Shown here one piece after another: positions 9,846 through 19,218 of a stretch of DNA of 62,464 nucleotides. The translations under genes were made by a program, and so were the position numbers. Within the stretch, counting starts at the first letter, position 1. Every line of letters begins with the position of its first letter. The notes under the pieces are model-generated. The model was given only the letters and a program-made list of their open reading frames with translations, made no database searches and was not told the DNA's origin. The stretch spans positions 1-62,464 of the forward strand of contig CACJUF010000006.1 of NCBI GenBank assembly GCA_902596515.1. Direction: 5' to 3'. The DNA comes from an uncultured Pelagibacteraceae bacterium (lineage in GTDB: Bacteria; Pseudomonadota; Alphaproteobacteria; Pelagibacterales; Pelagibacteraceae).

Positions 9846-9885
9846 GTGTCTTTATATTCATAAAAAAATTCTATAAATATTAAAA

Positions 9886-10692
9886 ATGCTCTCTTTTTTT
9901 AAAAAGAAAAAAATTATTCCACATATTAAGCTAAGTGGAGTTATTGGGAATGTAGGGAAATTTAAACAAGGTATAGATTTTTCTGGCCAAGAAGAGATTA
10001 TTACAAAAGCATTTTCTCTAAAAAAAGCAACATGTGTTGCTATAACAATAAACTCTCCTGGAGGTTCTCCTGTTCAATCACATTTAATTTACAGCTTAAT
10101 TAGACAACAGGCAAAAAAAAATAAAAAAAAAGTAATAGTTTTTGCCGAAGATGTAGCAGCTTCAGGCGGATATCTAATAGCTTGTGCTGGAGATGAAATT
10201 TATGCGAACTCAAGTTCAATAATAGGCTCAATAGGAGTAATCTACTCTTCTTTTGGTTTTACAGAATTGATAAAAAAGATAGGTGTTGAGAGAAGAGTGC
10301 ATACTGCTGGGAAAAATAAAAGTACATTAGACCCATTTCTAGATGAAAAAAAGGAAGACATCGAAAGATTAAAAAATATACAATTAGATCTACATAAAGA
10401 TTTCATCGAGGTGGTGGAAAAAAGCAGGTCATCAAAACTTAAAAAATCTGAAGTAGAATTATTTTCAGGTGAATTTTGGTCAGGTAGAAAAGCCAAAGAT
10501 CTTGGTTTGATAGATGATATAGGAAATGCAAATCAGATATTAAGAGAAAAATTTGGAGAAGATGTTGTTATTAAAAAATTTGAAAAATCAAAAAGCTGGC
10601 TTAGTAAAAAATTGTCGTCTTCAAATGATCATGTCGATCAATTAGCAAACATATTAGAGGAAAAATCAGTTTGGCAAAAATATGGCCTCTAA
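9886..10692 (+). CDS. sppA: Signal peptide peptidase SppA-type serine protease (S49)
   Basis: Membrane-associated protease of the S49 family that degrades cleaved signal peptides. In 268 residues it has '[20 protein letters not shown]' (oxyanion/GG region), the nucleophile motif '[20 protein letters not shown]' with Ser93, '[12 protein letters not shown]', and a candidate general-base lysine at 143 or 145 (Ser93+52 gives 145, the spacing in Bacillus SppA). It is the short single-domain form. There is no clear long N-terminal membrane anchor, so membrane attachment is uncertain; SohB-like is an alternative name. Its last 11 nt overlap glyQ. Confidence 0.88.
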   Translation: MLSFFKKKKIIPHIKLSGVIGNVGKFKQGIDFSGQEEIITKAFSLKKATCVAITINSPGGSPVQSHLIYSLIRQQAKKNKKKVIVFAEDVAASGGYLIACAGDEIYANSSSIIGSIGVIYSSFGFTELIKKIGVERRVHTAGKNKSTLDPFLDEKKEDIERLKNIQLDLHKDFIEVVEKSRSSKLKKSEVELFSGEFWSGRKAKDLGLIDDIGNANQILREKFGEDVVIKKFEKSKSWLSKKLSSSNDHVDQLANILEEKSVWQKYGL

Positions 10693-11563
10693 AAAAATTA
10701 AAAAAAAACCAAAATTTCAAACTTTCCAAGATACAATTATAAATCTTCAAAAATTTTGGAGTAAAAATGGATGTGTAATTTTACAACCTTATGATATGGA
10801 AGTTGGAGCTGGAACATTTCATCCAGCTACTACTCTAAGATCTCTTGGACCTAAGCCATGGAAAGCAGCGTATGTTCAACCCTCACGAAGACCTACAGAT
10901 GGAAGATATGGAGATAATCCAAATAGACTTCAACATTATTATCAATTTCAAGTTATAATAAAACCCTCTCCAATTAATATTAAAAAACTTTATTTAAATA
11001 GTTTGTCGGTAATAGGAATTAATCATAAAGAGCACGATATTAGATTTGTTGAAGATGATTGGGAAAGCCCAACTCTAGGTGCTGCAGGTCTTGGATGGGA
11101 AGTTTGGTGTGATGGCATGGAAATATCTCAATTTACATATTTTCAACAAATGGCAGGTTTTGAATGTAAACCAGTGTCAGTAGAGATAACTTACGGTCTT
11201 GAAAGAATTTGTATGTTTACCCAGCAGAAAAAAAACGTTTATGATTTAGTTTGGAATGATGAAGGTATTGATTACAGAGAAGTTTTTCATCAATCAGAAA
11301 AAGAATTTTCAGCTTATAACTTTGAGCATGCTAATACAGAAAACTTATTTAAAATATTTGATATGCATGAGAATGAAGCAAAATCATTAGTTGAAAAAAA
11401 TATATCTTTACCTGCATACGATCAATGTTTGAAAGCAAGTCATATATTTAACGTATTAGATGCTCGCGGAGCAATTAGTGTTGCGCAAAGAGCAGAATAT
11501 ATTGGTCGAATAAGAGAAATTACAAAACAAGCTGCTACAATTTGGGTACAGTCGCAAACCTAG
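10682..11563 (+). CDS. glyQ: Glycyl-tRNA synthetase alpha subunit
   Basis: Catalytic subunit of the bacterial heterotetrameric class II GlyRS. The 293-residue protein contains the typical '[18 protein letters not shown]', '[19 protein letters not shown]', '[20 protein letters not shown]' and '[20 protein letters not shown]' stretches. It follows sppA with an 11-nt overlap and precedes glyS by one base, so the two subunits are co-translated. Normal length. Confidence 0.97.
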   Translation: MASKKIKKKPKFQTFQDTIINLQKFWSKNGCVILQPYDMEVGAGTFHPATTLRSLGPKPWKAAYVQPSRRPTDGRYGDNPNRLQHYYQFQVIIKPSPINIKKLYLNSLSVIGINHKEHDIRFVEDDWESPTLGAAGLGWEVWCDGMEISQFTYFQQMAGFECKPVSVEITYGLERICMFTQQKKNVYDLVWNDEGIDYREVFHQSEKEFSAYNFEHANTENLFKIFDMHENEAKSLVEKNISLPAYDQCLKASHIFNVLDARGAISVAQRAEYIGRIREITKQAATIWVQSQT

Positions 11564-11564
11564 A

Positions 11565-13637
11565 ATGTCAGAATTTTTTTTAGAGCTATTTAGTGAAGAA
11601 ATTCCTGCTGGGCTTCAAAAAAATTTAAGAGAAAAAATTTTTGAAGATTTTAAAAGTTTATTTGAGGAAAAATCAATTAGATCAAAAAAAAATTTTTCTT
11701 TTTCAACTCCAAATAGATTAGTTCTAGTTTTTGAAGGCCTAGATAAACAAATTAAGATTAAATCTAAAGAGATTAGAGGTCCTAAAACTAGCGCTCCTCA
11801 ACAAGCGTTAGAGGGTTTTTTGAGATCAAACAAAATTAACAAAAAGGACTTATTTAAAAAAAAAACCGAAAAGGATGAATTTTATTTTTACAAAACTGTG
11901 GCAACCTCATTAAAAACACATGATTTACTCACTGAATTCATTCCAAAAATTTTGAGTAACTATCAATGGAAAAAATCAATGAAATGGGGTGAATTTGATT
12001 TAAATTGGGGAAGACCACTAAAATCAATTTTATCAATATTTGATAAAAAAATTGTAAGTTTTAAATTTCATCATTTAACTTCCTCTAACTTGACTTTTGT
12101 AGATAAAGATTTTGAAGAAAAAAAAAGATCTTTTGAAAATTTTAAGAAATATGAAAAATTTTTTGAAGATAATGGAGTGATCGTTAATCAAAATAAAAGA
12201 TTAAAAATAATTAATAAATCTTTTTTAAAGATATTAGGTAAAAAAGGGTTAAAAATTAATGAAAATCCTAAATTGATGGATGAGGTTGTAAATTTAGTAG
12301 ATAGCCCAAATGTTTTATTGTGCAAATTTGATAAAAAATTTTTATCGGTTCCTAAAGAGATTTTGACCCTTACAATGGAGTCCCACCAGAAATATTTTCC
12401 AACATTTAATGACAAAAATGAAATTACTAATGAATTTTTAATTGTAACAAATAAAAAAGATAAAAAAGGTCTCATTAAAATAGGTAATGAAAGAGTAGTT
12501 GATGCAAGATTAAGTGATGCAGAATTTTTTTGGAATAAAGATAAAACTCAAAATTTAGTAAAAAAAGTGTCAGAACTAAAATCAATGAATTTTTTTAAAG
12601 GGCTTGGATCTTATTTCGACAAAGTTCAACGAATGAGAAAAATTGGTGGAATGATTTCAGATGAATTGTTAATTAGTAAAGAGAAAGTAGAATTGTTAGC
12701 ATCAATTTGTAAGACTGATCTTACTTCTGATCTTGTTGGTGAATTTCCTGAACTTCAGGGACTTATGGGAGGGTACTTTTCTGAATATCAAGGATTTGAT
12801 AAAGATATATCTTTAGCTATTTCTGAGCAATATTTACCAATTGGACTCAATTCAATAGTTCCAAAAAAACCATTCAGTGTCACGTTATCAATTACAGATA
12901 AGATTGATACCTTAGTGGGTTTTTTTGGTATTAATGAGAAACCTACAAGTTCAAAGGATCCATTAGCATTGAGGAGAGTTGCTCTAGGTATAATAAGAAC
13001 CATAATAGAAAATAGAAAGAATTTGAAAATAAATGATCTTTTGAATTATTCCTCACGCCTTTACGATGACCAGGGATACAATCTTGAAAACAAAGATCTA
13101 CAAAAAGAATTACAAGATTTTTTAAAAGATAGGTTTAGATACTATCTTAAAGACAAAGAAATACGTTACGATATAATTGAGGCCACTCTATCATCATTTT
13201 CATTAAATAATTTATTTTCGTCTTTTGAAAAAGCAAAATGTCTTAATAAGGTAATTAACACCCAAATTGGTATAGACATCAATTCAAGTTATAAAAGAGC
13301 ATCAAACATTTTAGATTATGAGATGAAAAATAACGAGATTGAAATAAATGATACAACTGATCCTGGTATTTTTAAAAGTGACTTTGAAAAAAACTTATAT
13401 AAAAAAATTAATGATATTAAAAAATATTATTCTACCATAAACAGTGATGAAAATTGTGAAAAATCATTATCAATTTTAGCTGAAACTAAAAAAGAAATTT
13501 TCGAATTTTTTGATAATGTAAAAGTTAATGAAGATAATGAAACTTTAAGAAAAAATCGTTTGGAACTTATTAATATGTTATGTAAAACGTTTCAAAATTA
13601 TATAAATTTTCGATTTTTAAAAGCTCATAATGAATAA
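11565..13637 (+). CDS. glyS: Glycyl-tRNA synthetase beta subunit
   Basis: tRNA-binding beta subunit of GlyRS. The 690-residue protein starts 'MSEFFLELFSEEIPAG' and includes 'STPNRLVLVFEGL', 'GPKTSAPQQALEGFLR', 'KSMKWGEFDLNWGRPLKSI', 'ESHQKYFPTF', 'DARLSDAEFFWNKD' and the HD-like 'CKTDLTSDLVGEFPELQGLMG', all family hallmarks. The C-terminal part is poorly conserved, as in other SAR11-type low-GC proteins. It overlaps ppdK by 8 nt. Confidence 0.95.
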   Translation: MSEFFLELFSEEIPAGLQKNLREKIFEDFKSLFEEKSIRSKKNFSFSTPNRLVLVFEGLDKQIKIKSKEIRGPKTSAPQQALEGFLRSNKINKKDLFKKKTEKDEFYFYKTVATSLKTHDLLTEFIPKILSNYQWKKSMKWGEFDLNWGRPLKSILSIFDKKIVSFKFHHLTSSNLTFVDKDFEEKKRSFENFKKYEKFFEDNGVIVNQNKRLKIINKSFLKILGKKGLKINENPKLMDEVVNLVDSPNVLLCKFDKKFLSVPKEILTLTMESHQKYFPTFNDKNEITNEFLIVTNKKDKKGLIKIGNERVVDARLSDAEFFWNKDKTQNLVKKVSELKSMNFFKGLGSYFDKVQRMRKIGGMISDELLISKEKVELLASICKTDLTSDLVGEFPELQGLMGGYFSEYQGFDKDISLAISEQYLPIGLNSIVPKKPFSVTLSITDKIDTLVGFFGINEKPTSSKDPLALRRVALGIIRTIIENRKNLKINDLLNYSSRLYDDQGYNLENKDLQKELQDFLKDRFRYYLKDKEIRYDIIEATLSSFSLNNLFSSFEKAKCLNKVINTQIGIDINSSYKRASNILDYEMKNNEIEINDTTDPGIFKSDFEKNLYKKINDIKKYYSTINSDENCEKSLSILAETKKEIFEFFDNVKVNEDNETLRKNRLELINMLCKTFQNYINFRFLKAHNE

Positions 13638-16308
13638 GTTAATTCTTAATTTTAAGTCTAAAGATTCAAAAAAAATTAAAGATCCAAAAAATTTTTTAGG
13701 TGGTAAGGGAGCAAATTTATCTGAAATGGGAAGAATGGGTTTACCAGTACCTCCTGGTTTTACTATCTCAACAAAAGTGTGCGAAATTTTTTATAAGGAT
13801 AAAAAAAGATTAAATTCCAAATTAATTAGCCAAATAAAAAAAGAAATTAAAACAATAGAAAAAGATGTATCAAAAAAATTTGGAGATTTAAAAAATCCTC
13901 TTCTTTTATCAGTTCGATCTGGAGCAAGAGTTTCAATGCCAGGTATGATGGATACAATTTTGAATTTAGGACTAAATGACAAAACAGTCGTTGCTTTGGC
14001 TAACAAAACATCTAACGGAAGATTTGCGAAAGACAGCTACAGAAGATTCATCCAGATGTACGGGAATGTAGTCATGGGTGTTGAAAGTTACAATTTTGAG
14101 GAATTGATAGAAAATTATAAGTTAACAAAAGGTGTATTGCTTGATACGGATCTCGATGAAGAGGATTGGGATGGTTTAATAAATGATTTTAAGAATGTAG
14201 TTAAAGAAAAGACTAATAAAGATTTCCCTCAAGATGTTTATCATCAATTATTCGGGGCAATAAGTGCTGTATTTTTATCTTGGGAGAGCAAAAGAGCGAA
14301 AGTTTACAGAAAGTTGAATCAAATTCCTTCTGAGTGGGGAACAGCTGTTAATGTTCAATCTATGGTTTTTGGAAATATGGGTAATGATTGTGCAACAGGA
14401 GTTGTCTTCACTAGAAATCCTTCAGATGGGTCAAATGATATTTATGGAGAATATTTGATTAATGCTCAGGGAGAAGATGTTGTAGCTGGAACAAGAACTC
14501 CACAGTACATTACAAAGAAGGCAAGAAAAGAAGCAAAAGTTGATGATGCATCTATGGAAGAGTCGATGCCAGAAGTATATCACGAATTATATAAAATTTT
14601 AAAAAAACTAGAGAAACATTATAAGGATATGCAAGATGTGGAATTCACTGTTGAAAGTAATAAACTTTGGATATTACAAACTCGATCTGGAAAAAGAACA
14701 TCAAAATCAGCAGTAAAAATTGCTGTTGATATGGTTAGAGAAAAGTTAATCAATAAAAATGATGCTGTTTTAAGAGTTGATCCCAACTCTTTAGACACGC
14801 TTTTGCACCCTACTTTAGATGAGAAAAGTTCAATCAAAGTTATAGCAAACGGTCTACCGGCGTCTCCTGGTGCAGTAAGTGGTAAAGTAGTTTTCAGCTC
14901 AGAGGAGGCTGAAAGATTAAATGATATGATGCAAGATACAATTTTAGTTAGAGTTGAAACTTCTCCAGAAGATATTCAAGGAATGCATGCTGCGAAGGGA
15001 ATTTTAACTTCAAGAGGAGGTATGACTAGTCATGCTGCAGTTGTAGCTAGGGGGATGGGAAGACCTTGTGTTTCTGGATCAAGTGAAATTGAAATTAATT
15101 ACGATAAAAAAGTCTTTAAAACATCTTCGGCTGAGATCAAAGAAGGTGAAACAATTACTATTGATGGTTCTACAGGAAGAATAATTTTAGGTACAGTTCC
15201 AACTATAAAACCTGAGATATCAGGAGATTTTTCAAAATTGATGAGCTGGGCTGATAAAATTAGAAAACTTAAAGTACGAACTAACTCTGAGACTCCTCTA
15301 GACACTAAAACAGCTAGAGATTTTGGTGCGGAGGGAATTGGACTTTGTAGGACCGAACATATGTTTTTTGATGAGGAAAGAATTTTATCAGTGCGAGAAA
15401 TGATTTTATCAAAAACGTTAGATGATAGATCTAATGCTTTAAAAAAGATTCTACCACATCAAAAAAAAGATTTTATGGAGATATTTAAGATTATGCATGG
15501 TCTTCCAGTTACTGTAAGATTATTAGATCCACCATTACATGAATTTTTACCGAAATCTGATAAGGAAATTTCTGAAGTAGCTAATGTTGTTGGATCAGAC
15601 CAAAAAGATATTGAGAGCAGGATAGAAGAACTTCATGAACAAAATCCAATGTTAGGACATAGAGGTTGTAGACTTGGCATTTCATTTCCTGAAATTTATG
15701 AAATGCAATGTAGAGCGATATTCGAGGCTCTTGCAGATTTAAAAAAAAATAAACAAAAATTTGCTTTTCCCGAGATAATGATTCCTTTAGTTTCTACTGA
15801 AGCCGAGATTAAAATAATGAAAGATTTAGTAATCAATACTGCAAGAAAAGTTCAAAAAGAAAATAAAACAAAAATTGAATTTCTTGTGGGTACAATGATT
15901 GAGTTACCTAGAGCAGCAATTAAGGCTGATGATATTGCGAAACATGCTGAATTCTTTAGTTTTGGCACAAATGATTTAACACAAACAACTTTTGGAATAA
16001 GTAGAGACGATAGCGGTAAATTTTTAAATGATTATATAGATAATAAGATTTTTACTATTGATCCGTTTGTATCCATTGATGACGGAGTGAAAGATTTAGT
16101 CGAAATAGCGGTTTCTAAAGGAAAAAAACAAAATAAAAAAATTAAGTTAGGTATATGTGGTGAACATGGTGGTGATCCAAAGAGTATTAAATTTTGTTCA
16201 AAAGCTGGACTTAATTATGTTTCCTGTTCACCTTACAGAGTTCCAATAGCTAGATTAGCAGCGGCACAGGCCGAGCTTACGAAAAATAAAATTAAAAAAA
16301 TAAAATAA
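13630..16308 (+). CDS. ppdK: Pyruvate, phosphate dikinase
   Basis: Interconverts pyruvate + ATP + Pi with PEP + AMP + PPi. The 892-residue protein has an N-terminal ATP-grasp domain ('GGKGANLSEMGRMGLPVPPG', 'SVRSGARVSMPGMMDTILNL'), the swivelling phosphohistidine domain 'TSRGGMTSHAAVVARGMGRP' with its catalytic His, and a C-terminal PEP/pyruvate barrel ending 'LGICGEHGGDPKS' with the catalytic Cys. Length is normal (about 880). It overlaps glyS and converges on nadC with a one-base gap. With ppc at 28833 it gives this genome two of the PEP-node enzymes in one window; direction in vivo is unknown. Confidence 0.96.
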   Translation: MNKLILNFKSKDSKKIKDPKNFLGGKGANLSEMGRMGLPVPPGFTISTKVCEIFYKDKKRLNSKLISQIKKEIKTIEKDVSKKFGDLKNPLLLSVRSGARVSMPGMMDTILNLGLNDKTVVALANKTSNGRFAKDSYRRFIQMYGNVVMGVESYNFEELIENYKLTKGVLLDTDLDEEDWDGLINDFKNVVKEKTNKDFPQDVYHQLFGAISAVFLSWESKRAKVYRKLNQIPSEWGTAVNVQSMVFGNMGNDCATGVVFTRNPSDGSNDIYGEYLINAQGEDVVAGTRTPQYITKKARKEAKVDDASMEESMPEVYHELYKILKKLEKHYKDMQDVEFTVESNKLWILQTRSGKRTSKSAVKIAVDMVREKLINKNDAVLRVDPNSLDTLLHPTLDEKSSIKVIANGLPASPGAVSGKVVFSSEEAERLNDMMQDTILVRVETSPEDIQGMHAAKGILTSRGGMTSHAAVVARGMGRPCVSGSSEIEINYDKKVFKTSSAEIKEGETITIDGSTGRIILGTVPTIKPEISGDFSKLMSWADKIRKLKVRTNSETPLDTKTARDFGAEGIGLCRTEHMFFDEERILSVREMILSKTLDDRSNALKKILPHQKKDFMEIFKIMHGLPVTVRLLDPPLHEFLPKSDKEISEVANVVGSDQKDIESRIEELHEQNPMLGHRGCRLGISFPEIYEMQCRAIFEALADLKKNKQKFAFPEIMIPLVSTEAEIKIMKDLVINTARKVQKENKTKIEFLVGTMIELPRAAIKADDIAKHAEFFSFGTNDLTQTTFGISRDDSGKFLNDYIDNKIFTIDPFVSIDDGVKDLVEIAVSKGKKQNKKIKLGICGEHGGDPKSIKFCSKAGLNYVSCSPYRVPIARLAAAQAELTKNKIKKIK

Positions 16309-16309
16309 T

Positions 16310-17143
16310 CTAGATTTCTAGTTTGAAATCTATAGCTGGGGCGCTATGAGTGATGCTTCCGATTGAAATTCTATCTACCCCAGTTGTAGCAACAGATTTT
16401 ACAGTTTTAAGATTTATATTCCCTGAGGCTTCTGTTTCATAATATTTTTTAACTAGTTTTACACCTGCTCTAAGATTTTTAATACTCATATTATCAAACA
16501 AAATAGTATTAAATTTAAGACCAATAATCTTTTTCAGTTGCTTTAAATTATCCACTTCAACTGTAATTTTTTTTCCTTTTTTGTTTTTTATTGCTAATGA
16601 AACTAATTCTTTTAAATCAGAACTAGCGATATGATTATCTTTTATCAAAAATTCATCACTTAAATTAAATCTATGATTTGTACCGCCTCCTAATTTAACT
16701 GCGTATTTTTGAATAACCCTATAATTCGGTAAAGTTTTTCTGGTGCAGCAAATTTTACATTTTTTTCCAGCTAGTTTTACAAATTGATTTGTTTTTGTAG
16801 CTATTCCCGAAATATGGGATAAAAAATTTAATGCAACCCTTTCTGCAATCATTATAGAATTAGCTTGACCTTTTATTAGAGCTATTACAGAATTTTTTTT
16901 GACTGTGGACCCATCTTTTTTTTTTAATATAAATTTAATTTTTTTGTCAACTTGCTTAAAAGAGTGTTTTACAAATAACAAACCTGCAACAACTGCTTTT
17001 TGATTAGAAATTATTTTCGCCTCAATAATTTTATTATTGTTTATAAGGTTAGATGTTATATCTCCGTAAGGATACAAATCTTCAGTAAGTGCAAGTTTTA
17101 CTCTGTCTTTAATAAACGTTTCACTTAATTTAATTTTTGACAC
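16310..17143 (-). CDS. nadC: Nicotinate-nucleotide pyrophosphorylase (quinolinate phosphoribosyltransferase)
   Basis: Transfers phosphoribose from PRPP to quinolinate to give nicotinate mononucleotide. The 277-residue protein shows 'EDLYPYGDITSNL' near residue 21, 'ALNFLSHISGIATKTNQF', 'CTRKTLPNYRVIQKYAVKLG' followed by 'GGTNHRFNLSDEFLIKDNHI', and the C-terminal 'VEVDNLKQLKKI' and 'ILFDNMS' strands. It lies 6 nt after nadA on the same strand, a NAD de novo pair. nadB is not in the window. Confidence 0.95.
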   Translation of the reverse strand: MSKIKLSETFIKDRVKLALTEDLYPYGDITSNLINNNKIIEAKIISNQKAVVAGLLFVKHSFKQVDKKIKFILKKKDGSTVKKNSVIALIKGQANSIMIAERVALNFLSHISGIATKTNQFVKLAGKKCKICCTRKTLPNYRVIQKYAVKLGGGTNHRFNLSDEFLIKDNHIASSDLKELVSLAIKNKKGKKITVEVDNLKQLKKIIGLKFNTILFDNMSIKNLRAGVKLVKKYYETEASGNINLKTVKSVATTGVDRISIGSITHSAPAIDFKLEI

Positions 17144-17149
17144 GAAGTG

Positions 17150-18145
17150 TTATCTACCGATAGCAACCATTTTTTCTACTGACAATCTAGCTTTATCAAT
17201 TGTTTCTTGGTCCATGATAATTTCACCAGTTTCATTCTCTAAACAGTCTAAAATTTTCGGCAAAGTGATTTTCTTCATATGCGGACACATATTGCATGGT
17301 CTTATAAATTCAACGTTTGGATTTTCAACCTGAATGTTATCACTCATTGAACATTCAGTTACCATCATTACTTTTTTAGGTTGATTATTTTTAACATAAT
17401 TAATCATTCCTGATGTTGATCCTGCAAAATCACTTGCTTTAATAACTTCTGGTGGACACTCTGGATGTGCAATTATCTTAATTCCAGGATTATTTTTCCT
17501 TATACTCTTAATCTCATTTTCGTTGAATTGATCATGAACAATACAAATTCCTTTCCATGAGATAATTTCAACATCGGTTTGTGAGGCGACATATTTTGCT
17601 AAATAGTCGTCAGGTAAAAAAATAACTTTTTTCACACCTAAGGATTTTACAATTTTAACTGCATTAGCGGATGTACAACACACATCTGTTTCAGCTTTTA
17701 CATCAGCAGATGTATTTACATACGAGACAACAGGAACTCCAGGATATTTTTCTTTTAATAATCTGACATCTTTACCCGTAATTGAAGAGGATAATGAACA
17801 ACCTGCTTTCATGTCTGGTAATAAAACCTTTTTATTTGGACTCATTAATTTCGCAGTCTCAGCCATAAAGTGAACTCCAGCCATAACAATTATATCTGAT
17901 GAGGTTTTTGATGCTTCAACAGCAAGGGCTAAAGAGTCTGCAGAAAAATCTGCAATGCCGTGATAAATTTCTGGAGTTTGATAATTATGAGCAAGTATTA
18001 CAGCATTTTTCTCTTTTTTTAATTTATTAATTTTATGAATATAAGGAGCATGTATTGCCCATTCAATCTCAGGCATAACCTTTGAAATTTTCTTGTAAAT
18101 TTGATCAGTTGCTAATTTTACTTCTTGATTAAATTCCATAAACAA
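17150..18145 (-). CDS. nadA: Quinolinate synthase A (4Fe-4S)
   Basis: Condenses iminoaspartate with dihydroxyacetone phosphate to quinolinate, using a [4Fe-4S] cluster. In 331 residues there is 'VILAHNYQTPEIYHGIADF', and candidate cluster ligands Cys116 ('KAGCSLSS'), Cys201 ('GICIVHDQF') and Cys287 in 'CNMCPHM'. An in-frame second Met at residue 3 is an equally good start. It precedes nadC by 6 nt and its promoter must lie between it and tRNA-Leu. The iminoaspartate source (nadB or an aspartate dehydrogenase) is elsewhere. Confidence 0.95.
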   Translation of the reverse strand: MFMEFNQEVKLATDQIYKKISKVMPEIEWAIHAPYIHKINKLKKEKNAVILAHNYQTPEIYHGIADFSADSLALAVEASKTSSDIIVMAGVHFMAETAKLMSPNKKVLLPDMKAGCSLSSSITGKDVRLLKEKYPGVPVVSYVNTSADVKAETDVCCTSANAVKIVKSLGVKKVIFLPDDYLAKYVASQTDVEIISWKGICIVHDQFNENEIKSIRKNNPGIKIIAHPECPPEVIKASDFAGSTSGMINYVKNNQPKKVMMVTECSMSDNIQVENPNVEFIRPCNMCPHMKKITLPKILDCLENETGEIIMDQETIDKARLSVEKMVAIGR

Positions 18146-18196
18146 ATTTTATCAATTTGAAACCTACTTGTCATTGATTTAATGTGGGTCATATTT

Positions 18197-18282
18197 GCGG
18201 CCATGCTGAAATTGGTAGACAGGCACGGTTGAGGGCCGTGTGGACCTAGTCCATGAGAGTTCGAGTCTCTCTGGCCGCACCA
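18197..18282 (+). tRNA. tRNA-Leu (anticodon GAG)
   Basis: An 86-nt tRNA with a long variable arm as expected for a class II tRNA. Acceptor GCGGCCA pairs with TGGCCGC, the anticodon stem is CACGG/CCGTG around the loop TTGAGGG, the T-loop is GTTCGAGTC, and CCA is encoded at 18280-18282. Anticodon GAG reads CUC and CUU. Isolated between nadA (divergent) and the ygfZ-like gene (convergent). Confidence 0.95.
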
Positions 18283-18287
18283 CAAAA

Positions 18288-19175
18288 TTAAATTTTTAGC
18301 CATTCAGGTATAAATATTTTAAATGATCCATTTTTACTTTTTAAAGTAAGGTCTTTATTAAAATTTTCATTAGAAAATTTTATCAAAGCAAATGGATACT
18401 CTTCGTTTATCAAAATTTTTCCAATTTCAATCTGATTACAATATACCGTTTCATCTTCATCAAGCTTTCCATCAATTATCTCAACTGGCAATAACCTCTT
18501 AGAAAGTTTATTTTTAAGTTTAATTCTAGCAGTATTTTCTTGTCCTACGTAACATCCTTTTTTAAAATCAATACCATTTAGTTCTTCAAAATTACATTCA
18601 ATACCGAATAATTTATTTTTTAGTTTATTTAAATTCTTTGGAACAATCCCAAGTTTATGACTTTGTTTATAATAGTCTTCAATTTTATCGTCTTTTAATT
18701 CAAGTTTTTTTAGAGACAAATAAAGTTTTTCTAAATTAATTATTAACCTTGCACCCAAATTTTTATTTCTAGGATCTAGAACTATTGGATCTTCTCTATA
18801 TCTCATAGTAAAGCCGAGAATATCTTTTGTATTATCTATTGATAAATATTTTTCATAACCAAAACTTGCAACAACAAATTCATTGCTAAGATTAAGGATT
18901 TCCACATTTGATCTTATTTTATATAAATTTAATTGTCTTAATATTTCTTCAGATTGAGACTTTTCACAATCAATAAAAAAACCTGACTTATGCTTTACAA
19001 CAATAAATTCATAGAGAAACTTGCCTTGAGGGGTTAATAATGAAGCAAAACAACTTGAACTATCTGTAACTTTATTAATGTCATTGCTAATTAAATTTTG
19101 CAAGAAGTCTCTAGCATCCTGGCCATTTACATAAAGTATGGCTCTATCTTTTAATATATAAACACTATTATTCAT
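18288..19175 (-). CDS. ygfZ: YgfZ/GcvT-like folate-binding protein (Fe-S cluster repair type)
   Basis: Member of the aminomethyltransferase-related YgfZ/IBA57 family, which uses tetrahydrofolate and helps maintain [4Fe-4S] enzymes. The family signature KGCYVGQE is present in 'IDFKKGCYVGQENTARIKLK', and the N-terminus 'LYVNGQDARDFLQNLISND' is typical. The frame is open upstream to an ATG at 19238, but that would overlap the divergent dihydroorotase gene; the ATG at 19175 gives a 295-residue protein that begins where homologues do. It ends 5 nt from tRNA-Leu. Confidence 0.88.
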   Translation of the reverse strand: MNNSVYILKDRAILYVNGQDARDFLQNLISNDINKVTDSSSCFASLLTPQGKFLYEFIVVKHKSGFFIDCEKSQSEEILRQLNLYKIRSNVEILNLSNEFVVASFGYEKYLSIDNTKDILGFTMRYREDPIVLDPRNKNLGARLIINLEKLYLSLKKLELKDDKIEDYYKQSHKLGIVPKNLNKLKNKLFGIECNFEELNGIDFKKGCYVGQENTARIKLKNKLSKRLLPVEIIDGKLDEDETVYCNQIEIGKILINEEYPFALIKFSNENFNKDLTLKSKNGSFKIFIPEWLKI

Positions 19176-19218
19176 ATTTGATTGCTCGTAAAATTTAATA
19201 TAATAACTTTTTTCATAA

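Noticed and set aside
18118..18303. 61-residue open frame across tRNA-Leu
   Set aside because: It reads antisense through the tRNA and into nadA; a chance frame over a GC-rich RNA gene.
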